IMG/VR virus record: IMGVR_UViG_3300021185_003040
Coordinates: 1 to 64,000 of that record
DNA from: a virus
DNA length: 64,000 nucleotides
Strand: one strand, 5' to 3'
Shown: piece after piece, positions 48,285 to 56,877 of the stretch
Layout of the letters: each line of letters starts with the position of its first letter
How positions within the stretch are numbered: the stretch's first letter is position 1
The notes under the pieces: generated by a model
What the model was told of the DNA's origin: nothing
Database searches by the model: none
Seen by the model: only the letters and a program-made list of their open reading frames with translations
Made by a program: the position numbers and the translations under genes

Positions 48285-49484
48285 TTAGAATAATGAAGAT
48301 GAATATATTAGATTTCTGTTTAGTCTCTGAAGACCTACTGAAGATAATACTCTATTGATAGGATCTATTACAGATTTTTCAAATTGTGTTTCATAATCTA
48401 CCTGTGGTGCAATTTCATAAGGATGGGCACCTGGTTGATATGCATACATTTCACATACATTATGTTTACAATGATATAATTTTAGCTTTTCGCCATTACC
48501 AATCATTTTATACTTGTTTTTATATTTTGGATTCTGATTCATTAAGAAGTTATAGAATCCTGCTGCCTTGACGTTCGGAGGACATTTTAAACCATATTGA
48601 AATTCTATCGTATCATCTACAATGTATTTTTCAATATTATTAGTTCTTTTATTGAAAGCTATTTCATCAACATTAGACATCTTAAACTCTTTCTTTGCCG
48701 TTTTCAAAAAAGAAACTAATCTACTTAACATCTCTGCAGTTGGCTTTTCAGATAAAATCAATTTAAGAGCTTCAGTCAAATGCTTTCTTGCTAATGTAGG
48801 AGTAGAAGATTGAATAGTATCGAATCCGATCGTCTTAATCTTCTTAAGGGAAGGGTATCTGTCGTCTACTTCAAGCTTATCTTCCCATGCAATGTCTTGT
48901 AAATATTTCTTTTTAGCTAACCATATTCCTGAATATGCAATTGTTTCTAAATCGAAATATAAAAAGTTGTCCGTATTCGTAACTTCGGCATACTTTGCCA
49001 TACATTTCGTGATATAGTCTTTGATTCTGAACGTATATAATTCCATAATAAACTTATCAATTGGTAGTTTATTATCTCCTAGCCATTCAATAGATTCATA
49101 CATTTCTTCAAACTGAACGTAACATGAATCAGTATCTATATAGACCACGGAAGGTCTTACTAATTTATTCTTAATAGAAATATTAAAGTGCTCGTGGACT
49201 ACAGTATCTTTAGGCCAAAACTCTTGAAAATATTTATTAAGAATCTTTTCAGAATATAGAATTGCATTCTGTCCTTGTAATGTAATAGATTCTGCAATGT
49301 CTATATTAAAAAAGTGAAACCACTTATTACCAAATGCACCATAAATCGAGTTAAGAGTTACTTTAACGGCCTGTTCGTATGCAGTAAACTTGGCGGACAT
49401 CGTCTGATAGTGATCCGCCAAGATTTGCATTTCATCCCTTGTAAGGTCGTCTTCGGGCTTGTTAATTAGTGTGTTTATATCCAT
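48285..49484 (-). CDS. 43: DNA polymerase B family, C-terminal part (palm/thumb)
   Basis: The 399-residue protein begins in the fingers domain and has polymerase motif B KVTLNSIYGAFGN (residues 41-53), motif C VVYIDTDSCYVQF with Asp117 and Asp119, then a KKKYLQDIAW palm segment and a thumb ending SSSLF. It supplies half of the active site; the exonuclease and motif A are on the separate protein at 53404-54801. The two lengths add to 864, close to T4 gp43 (898). The terminal SLF resembles the T4 polymerase clamp-binding tail. It needs its partner for activity. Confidence 0.92.
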   Translation of the reverse strand: MDINTLINKPEDDLTRDEMQILADHYQTMSAKFTAYEQAVKVTLNSIYGAFGNKWFHFFNIDIAESITLQGQNAILYSEKILNKYFQEFWPKDTVVHEHFNISIKNKLVRPSVVYIDTDSCYVQFEEMYESIEWLGDNKLPIDKFIMELYTFRIKDYITKCMAKYAEVTNTDNFLYFDLETIAYSGIWLAKKKYLQDIAWEDKLEVDDRYPSLKKIKTIGFDTIQSSTPTLARKHLTEALKLILSEKPTAEMLSRLVSFLKTAKKEFKMSNVDEIAFNKRTNNIEKYIVDDTIEFQYGLKCPPNVKAAGFYNFLMNQNPKYKNKYKMIGNGEKLKLYHCKHNVCEMYAYQPGAHPYEIAPQVDYETQFEKSVIDPINRVLSSVGLQRLNRNLIYSSSLF

Positions 49485-49487
49485 AAA

Positions 49488-50243
49488 TTACTCTGCTGTT
49501 TGGCAAGTTGCAATCGTTAGCAAAGTTTCTGAATCATTAGATCTAAGAACTACTCTATTATCTAATACATGAGCAGTATAATCTTCTTTATCTAAAAGGT
49601 TAAGATATTTTTTGAATAATGTAACGTTAGTTCCTGATTCACCGTCATAATCTGGTGTTACTAACATGTTGTAGGTTTTTCCTAAAAGCTTTACACCGTT
49701 TCCGTTTGCATTAATCGAGAACGTTTCTTCTTTATCTAAAGAGAATAGGTTTCTTACCTTTGCAAGTGAAGTGTAATCTAAATCGAATTTAAAAGTAGAA
49801 GCTTCAGTGTTAAAGATACCTTGAATCTGTGCATCAGTTAGATCTTTATATCCTAAAGATGGTTCTGAACATGCGAGTGTAATTTCTAATTCATCGTTAA
49901 AGATCTTGAATGTAGTTGCAACACAATCTTCTTCGTTTTCAACAAATTCGATTTCTGCAGAAATAGCGTCATAGTCAAATTGTTTGAATGCATCTGTTAT
50001 TTTAGAAGCGTCAAAGAATGCAATCTTTAATTCCTTGTCTGTAGAGATTTCACCATCTTCGATTTGAAAAACTTGAGAAATCGGCATTCTGTGATGCTTA
50101 ACAGCATCTCTTTGTGGTAAATAAGCGGATGCCTGTACGACACCGTCTTTTAATTTAAAATAGACAAAAGAATCAATTACTTTAAGTCTATTAACGAAGC
50201 CGATGAAGTTGTTTGAATCGACCTTACTGATTGAAATTTTCAT
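49488..50243 (-). CDS. 45: Sliding clamp gp45
   Basis: The 251-residue protein follows the T4 gp45 pattern: SKVDSNNFIGFVNRLKVIDSFVYFKLKDGVVQASAY at the start (residues 5-40), repeated beta-alpha-beta units, and a C-terminal NRVVLRSNDSETLLTIATCQ. T4 gp45 is 228 residues. It forms the trimeric ring that tethers polymerase and late transcription proteins. It sits between the two polymerase fragments, and its leader carries GTAGAATAATAAAC, similar to the leader of gp44. Confidence 0.88.
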   Translation of the reverse strand: MKISISKVDSNNFIGFVNRLKVIDSFVYFKLKDGVVQASAYLPQRDAVKHHRMPISQVFQIEDGEISTDKELKIAFFDASKITDAFKQFDYDAISAEIEFVENEEDCVATTFKIFNDELEITLACSEPSLGYKDLTDAQIQGIFNTEASTFKFDLDYTSLAKVRNLFSLDKEETFSINANGNGVKLLGKTYNMLVTPDYDGESGTNVTLFKKYLNLLDKEDYTAHVLDNRVVLRSNDSETLLTIATCQTAE

Positions 50244-50300
50244 GAATGTATAATTTTTATTTGTTTATTATTCTACACAAAAATCACAAATAGTTTCAGT

Positions 50301-50339
50301 AAAAAAAGTGAGGCCAGGAAGTAGCGAACTCCTGGCCTC
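50301..50339 (-). terminator. Strong terminator after nrdA
   Basis: Minus-strand stem GAGGCCAGGA/TCCTGGCCTC (10 bp, G+C-rich in an A+T-rich genome) with a ten-base loop, followed by a T-run. Ends the nrdA transcript before the clamp gene. Confidence 0.9.
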
Positions 50340-50342
50340 GAT

Positions 50343-50358
50343 CCGAGAACTATCTCGG
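50343..50358 (-). other. Second hairpin upstream of the nrdA terminator
   Basis: A short stem CCGAGA/TCTCGG with a four-base loop lies directly ahead of the strong terminator. It may protect the 3' end or be a processing site. Confidence 0.5.
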
Positions 50359-50389
50359 TCCTAAGAAGTGGACTTAACCACAACTAATC

Positions 50390-52240
50390 TTATCCATCAC
50401 ATGCTAAACAATCTTCCATTGCTCGCTGTGCGATGTCTCCTCTTAATACAGATTCTGTTCTCATGTAATAAAGAGTTTTTATTCCCTGCTTATAAGCTTC
50501 TAAATGAACTTGATTAATATATTTAGGTTCAGCCTGTGTAGGAAAAGCTAAATTTAATGAAACTGCTTGATCAATATATTGTTGTCTTACACCAGCTTGT
50601 TTAACCAATTCCATTTGATTAATTTCTTTAAAGGTTCTAAATACATCTTTAACAGAAATATAAAGATCCTTTTCATGATCTATTAATTTGTCATAAGCAA
50701 GTTGCTTAATCGGAGCATCATTGCTTCCTTCCTTTACCCAATATTCTTCTAATATATCAACGCCTTGAACTGAACCACCGTCTTCTAGTATTTTGTCCCA
50801 TACTGTTTTCTTATTTTGCTTAATCTTAGTTAACATATCTTCTAGCGCAGGGTTCTTTCTGATAAAAGTTCCTTTTGCAGTTTGTTCAGTAAATACATTT
50901 GCTGCCCATGGTTCAATACCCGGTGAAACATTTCCTGCTAATTTAGAATTAGAAACAGTAGGAGCAATTGCTCTTAAGTGGGTGTTTCTCATTCCAGTTC
51001 CTACACACCAAAGAGGTTCTCCAAATTCTGTAGCTAAATCTCTACTTGCTCTTTCACTTTCTACTTTGATTTGTGAAAATATCTTTCTAGTTTCAAATTG
51101 AGCTGTTAAAGAATCGAATGGAATATTTCTATCTTGTAAATAAGTATGCCATCCAAGAACTCCTAAACCTAGTGCTCTACCCTTTTCAGCAGATCTTACT
51201 GCATTTTCAAAGCCTCTCATATATTTCGCTCTATGAATAAACTCTTGAAGAACTCCATCTAAAAAGTAAGTTGCAGTATAAATTAAATCAGTATCTTTCC
51301 ATTCTTCATATCTTTTAAGATTCACAGAAGATAAACAGCATACAAATGAATGATTTTCATCAGTGTGTAGAGTAATCTCAGAACAGATGTTAGTCATATA
51401 AACCTTTAAACCATTTTGTTTATATGCATCGGGATTCATTCTATTAATATTACCCTTAAACATTATATAAGGTTCTCCCGTTGCTCTTCTTTTTCTAATC
51501 ACGGCAGCCCATCTTTTACGAGCTTCTTTATCTCCAGCCTCGATCTTTTGCATAAACCCATCAGATACTACAATACATTGATGTACGTTTAAACATTGTC
51601 TGTTTACATCACCCTTAGGTTCTCTAACCTCTAACCATTCCCAGAAATCATCATGTTCTATATCTATATTGACTGATGCTGCACCTCTTCTTACTGAACC
51701 CTGATTAGTTGCTAAAATAGTAGAATCGTAAATTTTTATAAATGGAACTACTCCGTCTGAAGTTCCGTTTCCTGTAATAGTTGCTCCTGCCGGTCTTATT
51801 TGATTTACTCCGATGCCAACACCACCTCCATGTTTAGCAAGTAACATTAATTCTAAATTCTTTGAACCTATGTCGTGAATTGAATCTGCTACATCTATAC
51901 CAAAACATGAAATTGGAAGACCTCTTTCTGAACCTGTGTTTGAAAAAACTGGAGTTGCAAGATTTAACCATCCTTTCCACATATAATCAAAGAATTTACT
52001 TGCTAATTCTGGCTTTCTTAATCTTTGTGCAACTGTCGTTGATACTCTCCAGTATGCATCTTTTGGAGTTTCTCCTTCTAGTAAATATCCTTTGGAAACG
52101 GTCTTTACATAAACTTCAGTATTAGCCCATACTGGGAAGTCTACTCCTAATTTCCATCCTTCAGATTCTCCGAAGTTTCTTTCTTTTCCCTTTTCATTGT
52201 ATTCGGGGTTTGGTGCGTCGTTGTAATTTCTTATCATCAT
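50390..52240 (-). CDS. nrdA: Ribonucleotide reductase class I large subunit NrdA (short form)
   Basis: The 616-residue protein has the catalytic set: LPISCFG (Cys112), TNICSEI with the Asn-Cys-Glu trio, VCCLSSVNL, and LYYMRTESVL with the Tyr pair, plus a C-terminal C-L-A-C pair for reduction. The N-terminal ATP-cone domain (about 90 residues in E. coli, 761 in total) is missing, so overall activity control by dATP should be absent. It partners NrdB, encoded directly upstream. Confidence 0.95.
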   Translation of the reverse strand: MMIRNYNDAPNPEYNEKGKERNFGESEGWKLGVDFPVWANTEVYVKTVSKGYLLEGETPKDAYWRVSTTVAQRLRKPELASKFFDYMWKGWLNLATPVFSNTGSERGLPISCFGIDVADSIHDIGSKNLELMLLAKHGGGVGIGVNQIRPAGATITGNGTSDGVVPFIKIYDSTILATNQGSVRRGAASVNIDIEHDDFWEWLEVREPKGDVNRQCLNVHQCIVVSDGFMQKIEAGDKEARKRWAAVIRKRRATGEPYIMFKGNINRMNPDAYKQNGLKVYMTNICSEITLHTDENHSFVCCLSSVNLKRYEEWKDTDLIYTATYFLDGVLQEFIHRAKYMRGFENAVRSAEKGRALGLGVLGWHTYLQDRNIPFDSLTAQFETRKIFSQIKVESERASRDLATEFGEPLWCVGTGMRNTHLRAIAPTVSNSKLAGNVSPGIEPWAANVFTEQTAKGTFIRKNPALEDMLTKIKQNKKTVWDKILEDGGSVQGVDILEEYWVKEGSNDAPIKQLAYDKLIDHEKDLYISVKDVFRTFKEINQMELVKQAGVRQQYIDQAVSLNLAFPTQAEPKYINQVHLEAYKQGIKTLYYMRTESVLRGDIAQRAMEDCLACDG

Positions 52241-52267
52241 ATATTTTATATTAGAATTATTGATTTG

Positions 52268-53275
52268 TTATGAAAACAAATCGTCTTCATCCCAGTTTTC
52301 ATCTTCGCCTGCTTTAGAATAATCAGTAGGTCTTACTGCGAAGAAATCTGTATGTGTATGTCCACCTGTTAGGTGATAAAACCAATCTAATTCAGAAGCA
52401 CTTTCTTCGTTGTATTCAAAAATAGATTGATATCCTAGTTCTGCTAATTTCTCATTAGCTCTTTTCTTAATAAATTCTTTAAGATCTTCTTTCTTAAGAT
52501 TTTCTAAATCTCCCATCTCAAACATTTTATCAATAAATTTCATTTCCATTTCAACCATTAATCTAGCAGCTTCTTCAACCTGAGATTGAACTGAATCTCT
52601 AAGCTCAGTATATTCTTCACACATGTGGTTAAACAATTGACATCCCATTTTTGAATGAAGAGATTCATCTCTAACTGACCACTTCATTTGTTGTCCAATT
52701 CCCTTAAGTTTATTTCTCATTTGAAAGGAATAAAGAACAGCGAATGAAGAGTATAATGCAACTCCTTCTCCAAATGCACTAAATATAGCCAAAGATCTAG
52801 CAACATCTTTCCTGGCTGAAGGGTTTTTTAATAGATCTTCATGTGAATATTCTGCCTCTGTGTTCATTAAATAATCAAATCTTTCTGCAGTTGTCGGTTC
52901 ATGTAAGAATGCTTCAAAATCCTCAAGACCTAATGTTTCATTTAAATAAGAATAAGCGGTTGCATGAATAGTTTCTTGAGAACCAAACAACATTGCCATG
53001 TGTTTGATTTCCCATTTAGGAAACCAATTAGTAACCATTCCTGTCCAATAATCTGAAACTGCACATTCAGTTTGTGCAAACCCCAAAAGAATATTTCCAA
53101 CTAAATTCTTTTCAGAATCCGTAAGTGTTTCATTCCAATCCTTGACATCGCCTTGCATTGAAATTTCGGTATGTAACCAAAACGCTTGTGCTTGTTTTAA
53201 CCATCCTTCAGTATAATATACTGGATATTCAAATGGTTTGTATTCTATTCTTTCTTTAAATATTGATGGTTTCAT
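52268..53275 (-). CDS. nrdB: Ribonucleotide reductase class I small subunit NrdB
   Basis: The 335-residue ferritin-like protein has iron ligands in FAQTECAVSDYW, QETIHATAYSYL (with the radical Tyr at the position of E. coli Tyr122) and SVRDESLHSKMG. The C-terminus ends ENWDEDDLFS, a hydrophobic-acidic tail expected to dock into NrdA. It makes the tyrosyl radical for deoxynucleotide synthesis. A late-type box lies 81 bases upstream. Confidence 0.95.
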   Translation of the reverse strand: MKPSIFKERIEYKPFEYPVYYTEGWLKQAQAFWLHTEISMQGDVKDWNETLTDSEKNLVGNILLGFAQTECAVSDYWTGMVTNWFPKWEIKHMAMLFGSQETIHATAYSYLNETLGLEDFEAFLHEPTTAERFDYLMNTEAEYSHEDLLKNPSARKDVARSLAIFSAFGEGVALYSSFAVLYSFQMRNKLKGIGQQMKWSVRDESLHSKMGCQLFNHMCEEYTELRDSVQSQVEEAARLMVEMEMKFIDKMFEMGDLENLKKEDLKEFIKKRANEKLAELGYQSIFEYNEESASELDWFYHLTGGHTHTDFFAVRPTDYSKAGEDENWDEDDLFS

Positions 53276-53318
53276 AAATTATGTTTTCTTAAATTTTTTA
53301 ACTAGTTCCTAAAGTCTA

Positions 53319-53347
53319 CAAAAGACCAACTGGTAACAGATTGGTCT
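53319..53347 (-). terminator. Terminator-like hairpin after polymerase N-terminal gene
   Basis: Minus-strand AGACCAA/TTGGTCT stem with an 11-base loop followed by TTTTG; moderate strength. It may end the polymerase-exonuclease transcript before nrdB, but it lies downstream of the late-type box at 53356 and would also meet transcripts from it. Confidence 0.5.
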
Positions 53348-53355
53348 CGTTAGTA

Positions 53356-53368
53356 GTCTATATATTCA
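53356..53368 (-). promoter_or_regulatory. Late-promoter-like TGAATATATAGAC box
   Basis: Minus strand TGAATATATAGAC between the polymerase N-terminal gene and nrdB. Same core as the box at 25628. A late-type box before nrdB is unexpected and may allow late dNTP supply. Confidence 0.45.
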
Positions 53369-53403
53369 TGTAGAATAATAGACTGCCTCTCGAGACAAAA
53401 AGA

Positions 53404-54801
53404 TTATCTTAATCTTTTTTTAAGTCTGTCGGCTTTAGTGAAATATTCGTATGAGGTTTGTTTATAATCTTTACGCTGATCATATAAATCTCCTAGAATT
53501 TTCTTTAACATTGAAGTCTCTTGTTTATATACTACTCCGTTTTCACAAACGATTACTTCTTTATCTTTTCTTCGCTCAGCGACTTCATGCTTTGCTACCT
53601 TTTCAACAAAGGCGTCGGGTGAAATATTAAATTGTCTCATTATAGAAGGATATAGTGATGCGAAGTCAAATGCACTTACACCTGCATAATACCCTGTAAT
53701 GGGTTCTTTTACATAAGCACCTGCATATTGTGCATTCTTTTCACTGTCTTCCTTCTTTTCAGATCCAATTCGTTTACCTTCTTCTGATAGTTTTCGTGCA
53801 ATCAGGGATTCTGTAACTGCCACTGGTGATGCTGCTTTATATAGAGGCATCTTTGTAATGTTTGCCAAGGTTAAAAGAACTTCCATCGATTTCAACTTCT
53901 GATCTATATAATAAACCAGTACGGAATCGACTACATTGTAGTAAATGTATTTTACAAAATCATCTCTATATAAATCCTGTAGAGATCCTGTAAATTTAAT
54001 CTTGTTAACATTAAGAACTTGGCCTGAAACATAATCAAGTGCATTGGATTCTTTTACCTTTACACTTCTATCATATTTATCATATAATTGCATGTAATCT
54101 AAGATTCCAATATGTAAAGGTCTGCTATCATTTCTATCCAAAGACTGTGTCATAGAAACTTCAGCAATGTCTATTTGTAATCTTTTACATCTATTTACGA
54201 TATACTGCCAATCATAATTAATAAAGTTCCAGCCTGTCATCATTGGAAACTTAGGTAGGAACTTCATTAAGAACGTATAGACCATATCATATTCTGACTC
54301 GAATTTCTGATATTTGAATTCCCAATCCTGATCAAAGTCTTTAAAATACTTATTAGTATCGTCTTCTATTTTTTGAATGCTTTTAGAATCCATATCTTCC
54401 AATCCTAATACAATAGCCTTATGTTCTGGTGTAATTATGGAAAATGACAGGATTCTACTTTTAGCTTCTTCGGCTTTTGGAAAGCCATCTACGATTTCAG
54501 TTTCAATATCGACGAAGTATGTTTTAGGCATATTGTATGCAAAGATTTCTTCTTTATCCTTTGCGGGTAATGAATCTAAGAAATAAGTTAAAGAAAACTT
54601 ATTATATCTTCTTGCACTTCCTAGTTTGACTGATCTGCCATCCCAGTTTTTATGATCTAGACTTCTGCCTTTATCATTATCATTACATACATACCAGTTC
54701 TGATACTGTGAAATTGGATATTGTTTAAATGCTACTTTACCTTCGGTGTCGTAGTAAGAGATGATAACATCCCTGTCTCTCTGTTCAATATCTAATATCA
54801 T
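53404..54801 (-). CDS. 43: DNA polymerase B family, N-terminal part (exonuclease and motif A)
   Basis: The 465-residue protein has the proofreading exonuclease motifs TYFVDIETE (Asp98, Glu100), MTGWNFINYDWQY (Exo II) and YNVVDSVLVYY (Exo III), then polymerase motif A AFDFASLYPSIMRQF with Asp379, and ends in the first fingers helix at YDQRKDYKQ...KKRLR. The reading frame stops there; motifs B and C are on the protein at 48285-49484, about 3.9 kb away across nrdB, nrdA and the clamp gene. The product should assemble with that partner. Aeromonas T4-like phages also have a gene 43 split in the fingers. Confidence 0.93.
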   Translation of the reverse strand: MILDIEQRDRDVIISYYDTEGKVAFKQYPISQYQNWYVCNDNDKGRSLDHKNWDGRSVKLGSARRYNKFSLTYFLDSLPAKDKEEIFAYNMPKTYFVDIETEIVDGFPKAEEAKSRILSFSIITPEHKAIVLGLEDMDSKSIQKIEDDTNKYFKDFDQDWEFKYQKFESEYDMVYTFLMKFLPKFPMMTGWNFINYDWQYIVNRCKRLQIDIAEVSMTQSLDRNDSRPLHIGILDYMQLYDKYDRSVKVKESNALDYVSGQVLNVNKIKFTGSLQDLYRDDFVKYIYYNVVDSVLVYYIDQKLKSMEVLLTLANITKMPLYKAASPVAVTESLIARKLSEEGKRIGSEKKEDSEKNAQYAGAYVKEPITGYYAGVSAFDFASLYPSIMRQFNISPDAFVEKVAKHEVAERRKDKEVIVCENGVVYKQETSMLKKILGDLYDQRKDYKQTSYEYFTKADRLKKRLR

Positions 54802-55268
54802 TAATAGTTATTTTTCTGACGGTTAACATTCTCTTCTGCTTTTGCAAAGTAGTAGTTGTATGCTGTTTTAGCATCTAGCCCAATTGAAGCGGCGTAATTA
54901 ATAAAGAAGTGTAGAATGTCTACCCATTCCATATACAATTCTTTTTTGTCGCCTTCGGACATGTCAGAAATTTTTAACTTATCATACTTAGTGAAGTCTT
55001 TTTTCCAGTATTTCCATACTGCATTACCGCTTCCGTCTTTAATACCACCTAGAGCATCTGTCATTTCATGAATTTCGTCAACTACTGCATGTGTGTTACA
55101 GTGCCAGAAATCCATAATTTCTCGGATTGTCATATCATCAAAGTTTAAACCATAAGTCTGCTCTTGCATCTTCTTTTGGTTTTCCATGATATCTGCTAAG
55201 TGTGTTGTTGATTGGTCGTAAAAATCTTTTACTTCTAGATCTTTACATTCGTTGTCAATGTTTGCCAT
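54801..55268 (-). CDS. dUTPase, all-alpha dimeric type (MazG superfamily)
   Basis: The 155-residue helical protein has the dUTPase_2 metal-binding pattern: WHCNTHAVVDEIHEMTDALGG, then KELYMEWVDILHFFINYA, with acidic residues spaced as E-x-x-E and E-x-x-D, and a C-terminal A-Y-N-Y-Y-x-A-K-x-x-x-N-x-x-R-x-x-x-N-Y. It should hydrolyse dUTP to dUMP, limiting uracil in DNA and feeding thymidylate synthesis. It overlaps the polymerase N-terminal gene by one base. Confidence 0.82.
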   Translation of the reverse strand: MANIDNECKDLEVKDFYDQSTTHLADIMENQKKMQEQTYGLNFDDMTIREIMDFWHCNTHAVVDEIHEMTDALGGIKDGSGNAVWKYWKKDFTKYDKLKISDMSEGDKKELYMEWVDILHFFINYAASIGLDAKTAYNYYFAKAEENVNRQKNNY

Positions 55269-55303
55269 TTTTCGCTACTTTTTAATGTTACTTATTATTC
55301 TAC

Positions 55304-56527
55304 TTAAAATAATGAATCTGTTTTTAATTCTACTGGTTTTTCTACTGATCTTTTATTAACATTGTTAATAGCTTCAAAGAGATCATTGTTAACAACTTCT
55401 GGTGCGTTGTGTAATTTAGCTAATCTTAAAGAGTTTTTTCTAAACTCTTCTCTTCTTTCGTTATTGTTTGCTAATTCTAAAATCTGTGGAATAGAAGCTG
55501 CAATATCTTCTTTGTCTACGAAGATTGCAAAATCTTCAAGTTCTATGAAAGGAACTCCTTCTGTTCTGTGAATAACGTGAGTTCCCCAGTGTTTGTCAAA
55601 TAACGGTATAGTTCCCGCTGCAATAACTTCACACATTGCGTATTCAATCATTGAACCATAAAGTCTTTCTGGTAAGTTAAAGAATTCTGCACCAAACATT
55701 GATTTTCCAAGTTCTGCCATTCCTTCTGCTAAATTATAAGGCCCATACATATACATTCTGTCTTCGACTTGTGGATATGTAACAGGGTTTTTAATTTCAT
55801 GAACTTCAAAGATATCTTCTCTTAGAGTTTTTCTATCTTCTTGTAAAAACATAGGAAGAGCTCCAATAGATCTTTCAACTCCTCTACATTCTGTTACGAA
55901 ATTATTACCTTTCAATAGTTCCATAATATCGAACATTCTAAAAGGATCTTTAAATCCAGCGAATCTTCCGAAGTATGTGGTTCTTCTTTCTTGTTCTTCA
56001 ACTGGAACCACAATATTAGACCATGCATCATAGTCATAAGGATTAAGATTCATTTCAATTAATGGAGTATCAGGTGCATGTTCTCTTAATTTATTTGCAA
56101 AATTAGATCTTGCAGAATAGTTGAACATAGCGTCCATTGATTTCATGATTTCCCAATACTTATAATTCTTTGCTAAGTTTGCAGTGTTATGATCTAGGCA
56201 GTTTCCTATTTTAATAGGATTTTCTAAACCATAAATACAATGTTCAATAAAGTCTTCGTTGAATTCATCTCCTACTGATTTATGTGGATATGAAGTGTAA
56301 TATACTACATCGCTCTTTTCAAGTTCTTTAGCAATATTAGGAATATCCTTTCTTTTAAATTCAGTACAAACGATATCTGTAGTTTTATGGCGAGGCCATT
56401 TCTTTTCTACCGCTGCATAAATCGTGGCATCATGGCCTTCTTTTATAAGCCAATTATAAAATTCGATCGTGTGTCTTGTGAGTCCACAACCTTCAACTCC
56501 TTTTGCTAATACTAATGCTATTTTCAT
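55304..56527 (-). CDS. Glycosyltransferase, GT-B fold, with C-terminal LF motif
   Basis: The 407-residue protein has MKIALVLAKGVEGCGLTRHTIEFY at the start, typical of a GT-B N-terminal domain, RTTYFGRFAGFKDPFRMFDIM as the nucleotide-sugar domain entry, and MIEYAMCEVIAAGTIPLFDKHWGT, the donor-binding Glu region of GT4-type enzymes. It ends VELKTDSLF, like the polymerase C-terminus. T4 alpha-glucosyltransferase acts on hydroxymethylated DNA and binds the sliding clamp, so a DNA-modifying role is possible. Transfer to proteins or glycans is equally compatible. It lies in the replication operon beside dUTPase. Confidence 0.75.
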   Translation of the reverse strand: MKIALVLAKGVEGCGLTRHTIEFYNWLIKEGHDATIYAAVEKKWPRHKTTDIVCTEFKRKDIPNIAKELEKSDVVYYTSYPHKSVGDEFNEDFIEHCIYGLENPIKIGNCLDHNTANLAKNYKYWEIMKSMDAMFNYSARSNFANKLREHAPDTPLIEMNLNPYDYDAWSNIVVPVEEQERRTTYFGRFAGFKDPFRMFDIMELLKGNNFVTECRGVERSIGALPMFLQEDRKTLREDIFEVHEIKNPVTYPQVEDRMYMYGPYNLAEGMAELGKSMFGAEFFNLPERLYGSMIEYAMCEVIAAGTIPLFDKHWGTHVIHRTEGVPFIELEDFAIFVDKEDIAASIPQILELANNNERREEFRKNSLRLAKLHNAPEVVNNDLFEAINNVNKRSVEKPVELKTDSLF

Positions 56528-56877
56528 ATTTGTGATCCGTGTTTTATGTTAAATCCTCCATGTTTTCTGTATGATTGGTCTTCTTCTCCTATTTGTATTT
56601 CTCCTTCATATCCTTTTTCAGATGAATCAGAATATACGTCCATTTCGGAATAGACCAAATCTCCTAATGCGTTATGAGTTTCTTCGTCATTTACCCCGAT
56701 ATCAGTTCCTACTAATTCGTCCATTCCTTCAAGCTCCCAATAGTTTTCTGCTAAGTATTGAACGAATTCTTCTTCAGTTGTTCCTTTATAATTAGGGAAT
56801 TTTTCAGTGTCTAATGTTACGATAGGAGTTGCTTCGGCAATATATCGATACTCGGTTCTTCTTACCTGTACTTTCAT
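56524..56877 (-). CDS. Hypothetical acidic protein (117 aa)
   Basis: A 117-residue acidic protein (EEEFVQYLAENYWELEGMDEL). It overlaps the glycosyltransferase start by 4 bases, so it is probably co-translated with it. No family recognised. Confidence 0.65.
   Translation of the reverse strand: MKVQVRRTEYRYIAEATPIVTLDTEKFPNYKGTTEEEFVQYLAENYWELEGMDELVGTDIGVNDEETHNALGDLVYSEMDVYSDSSEKGYEGEIQIGEEDQSYRKHGGFNIKHGSQI

Noticed and set aside
53404-54801. Intein or intron at the polymerase split
   Set aside because: No homing-endonuclease motif or splice-junction residues are seen at the C-terminus of this part or the N-terminus of 48285-49484.
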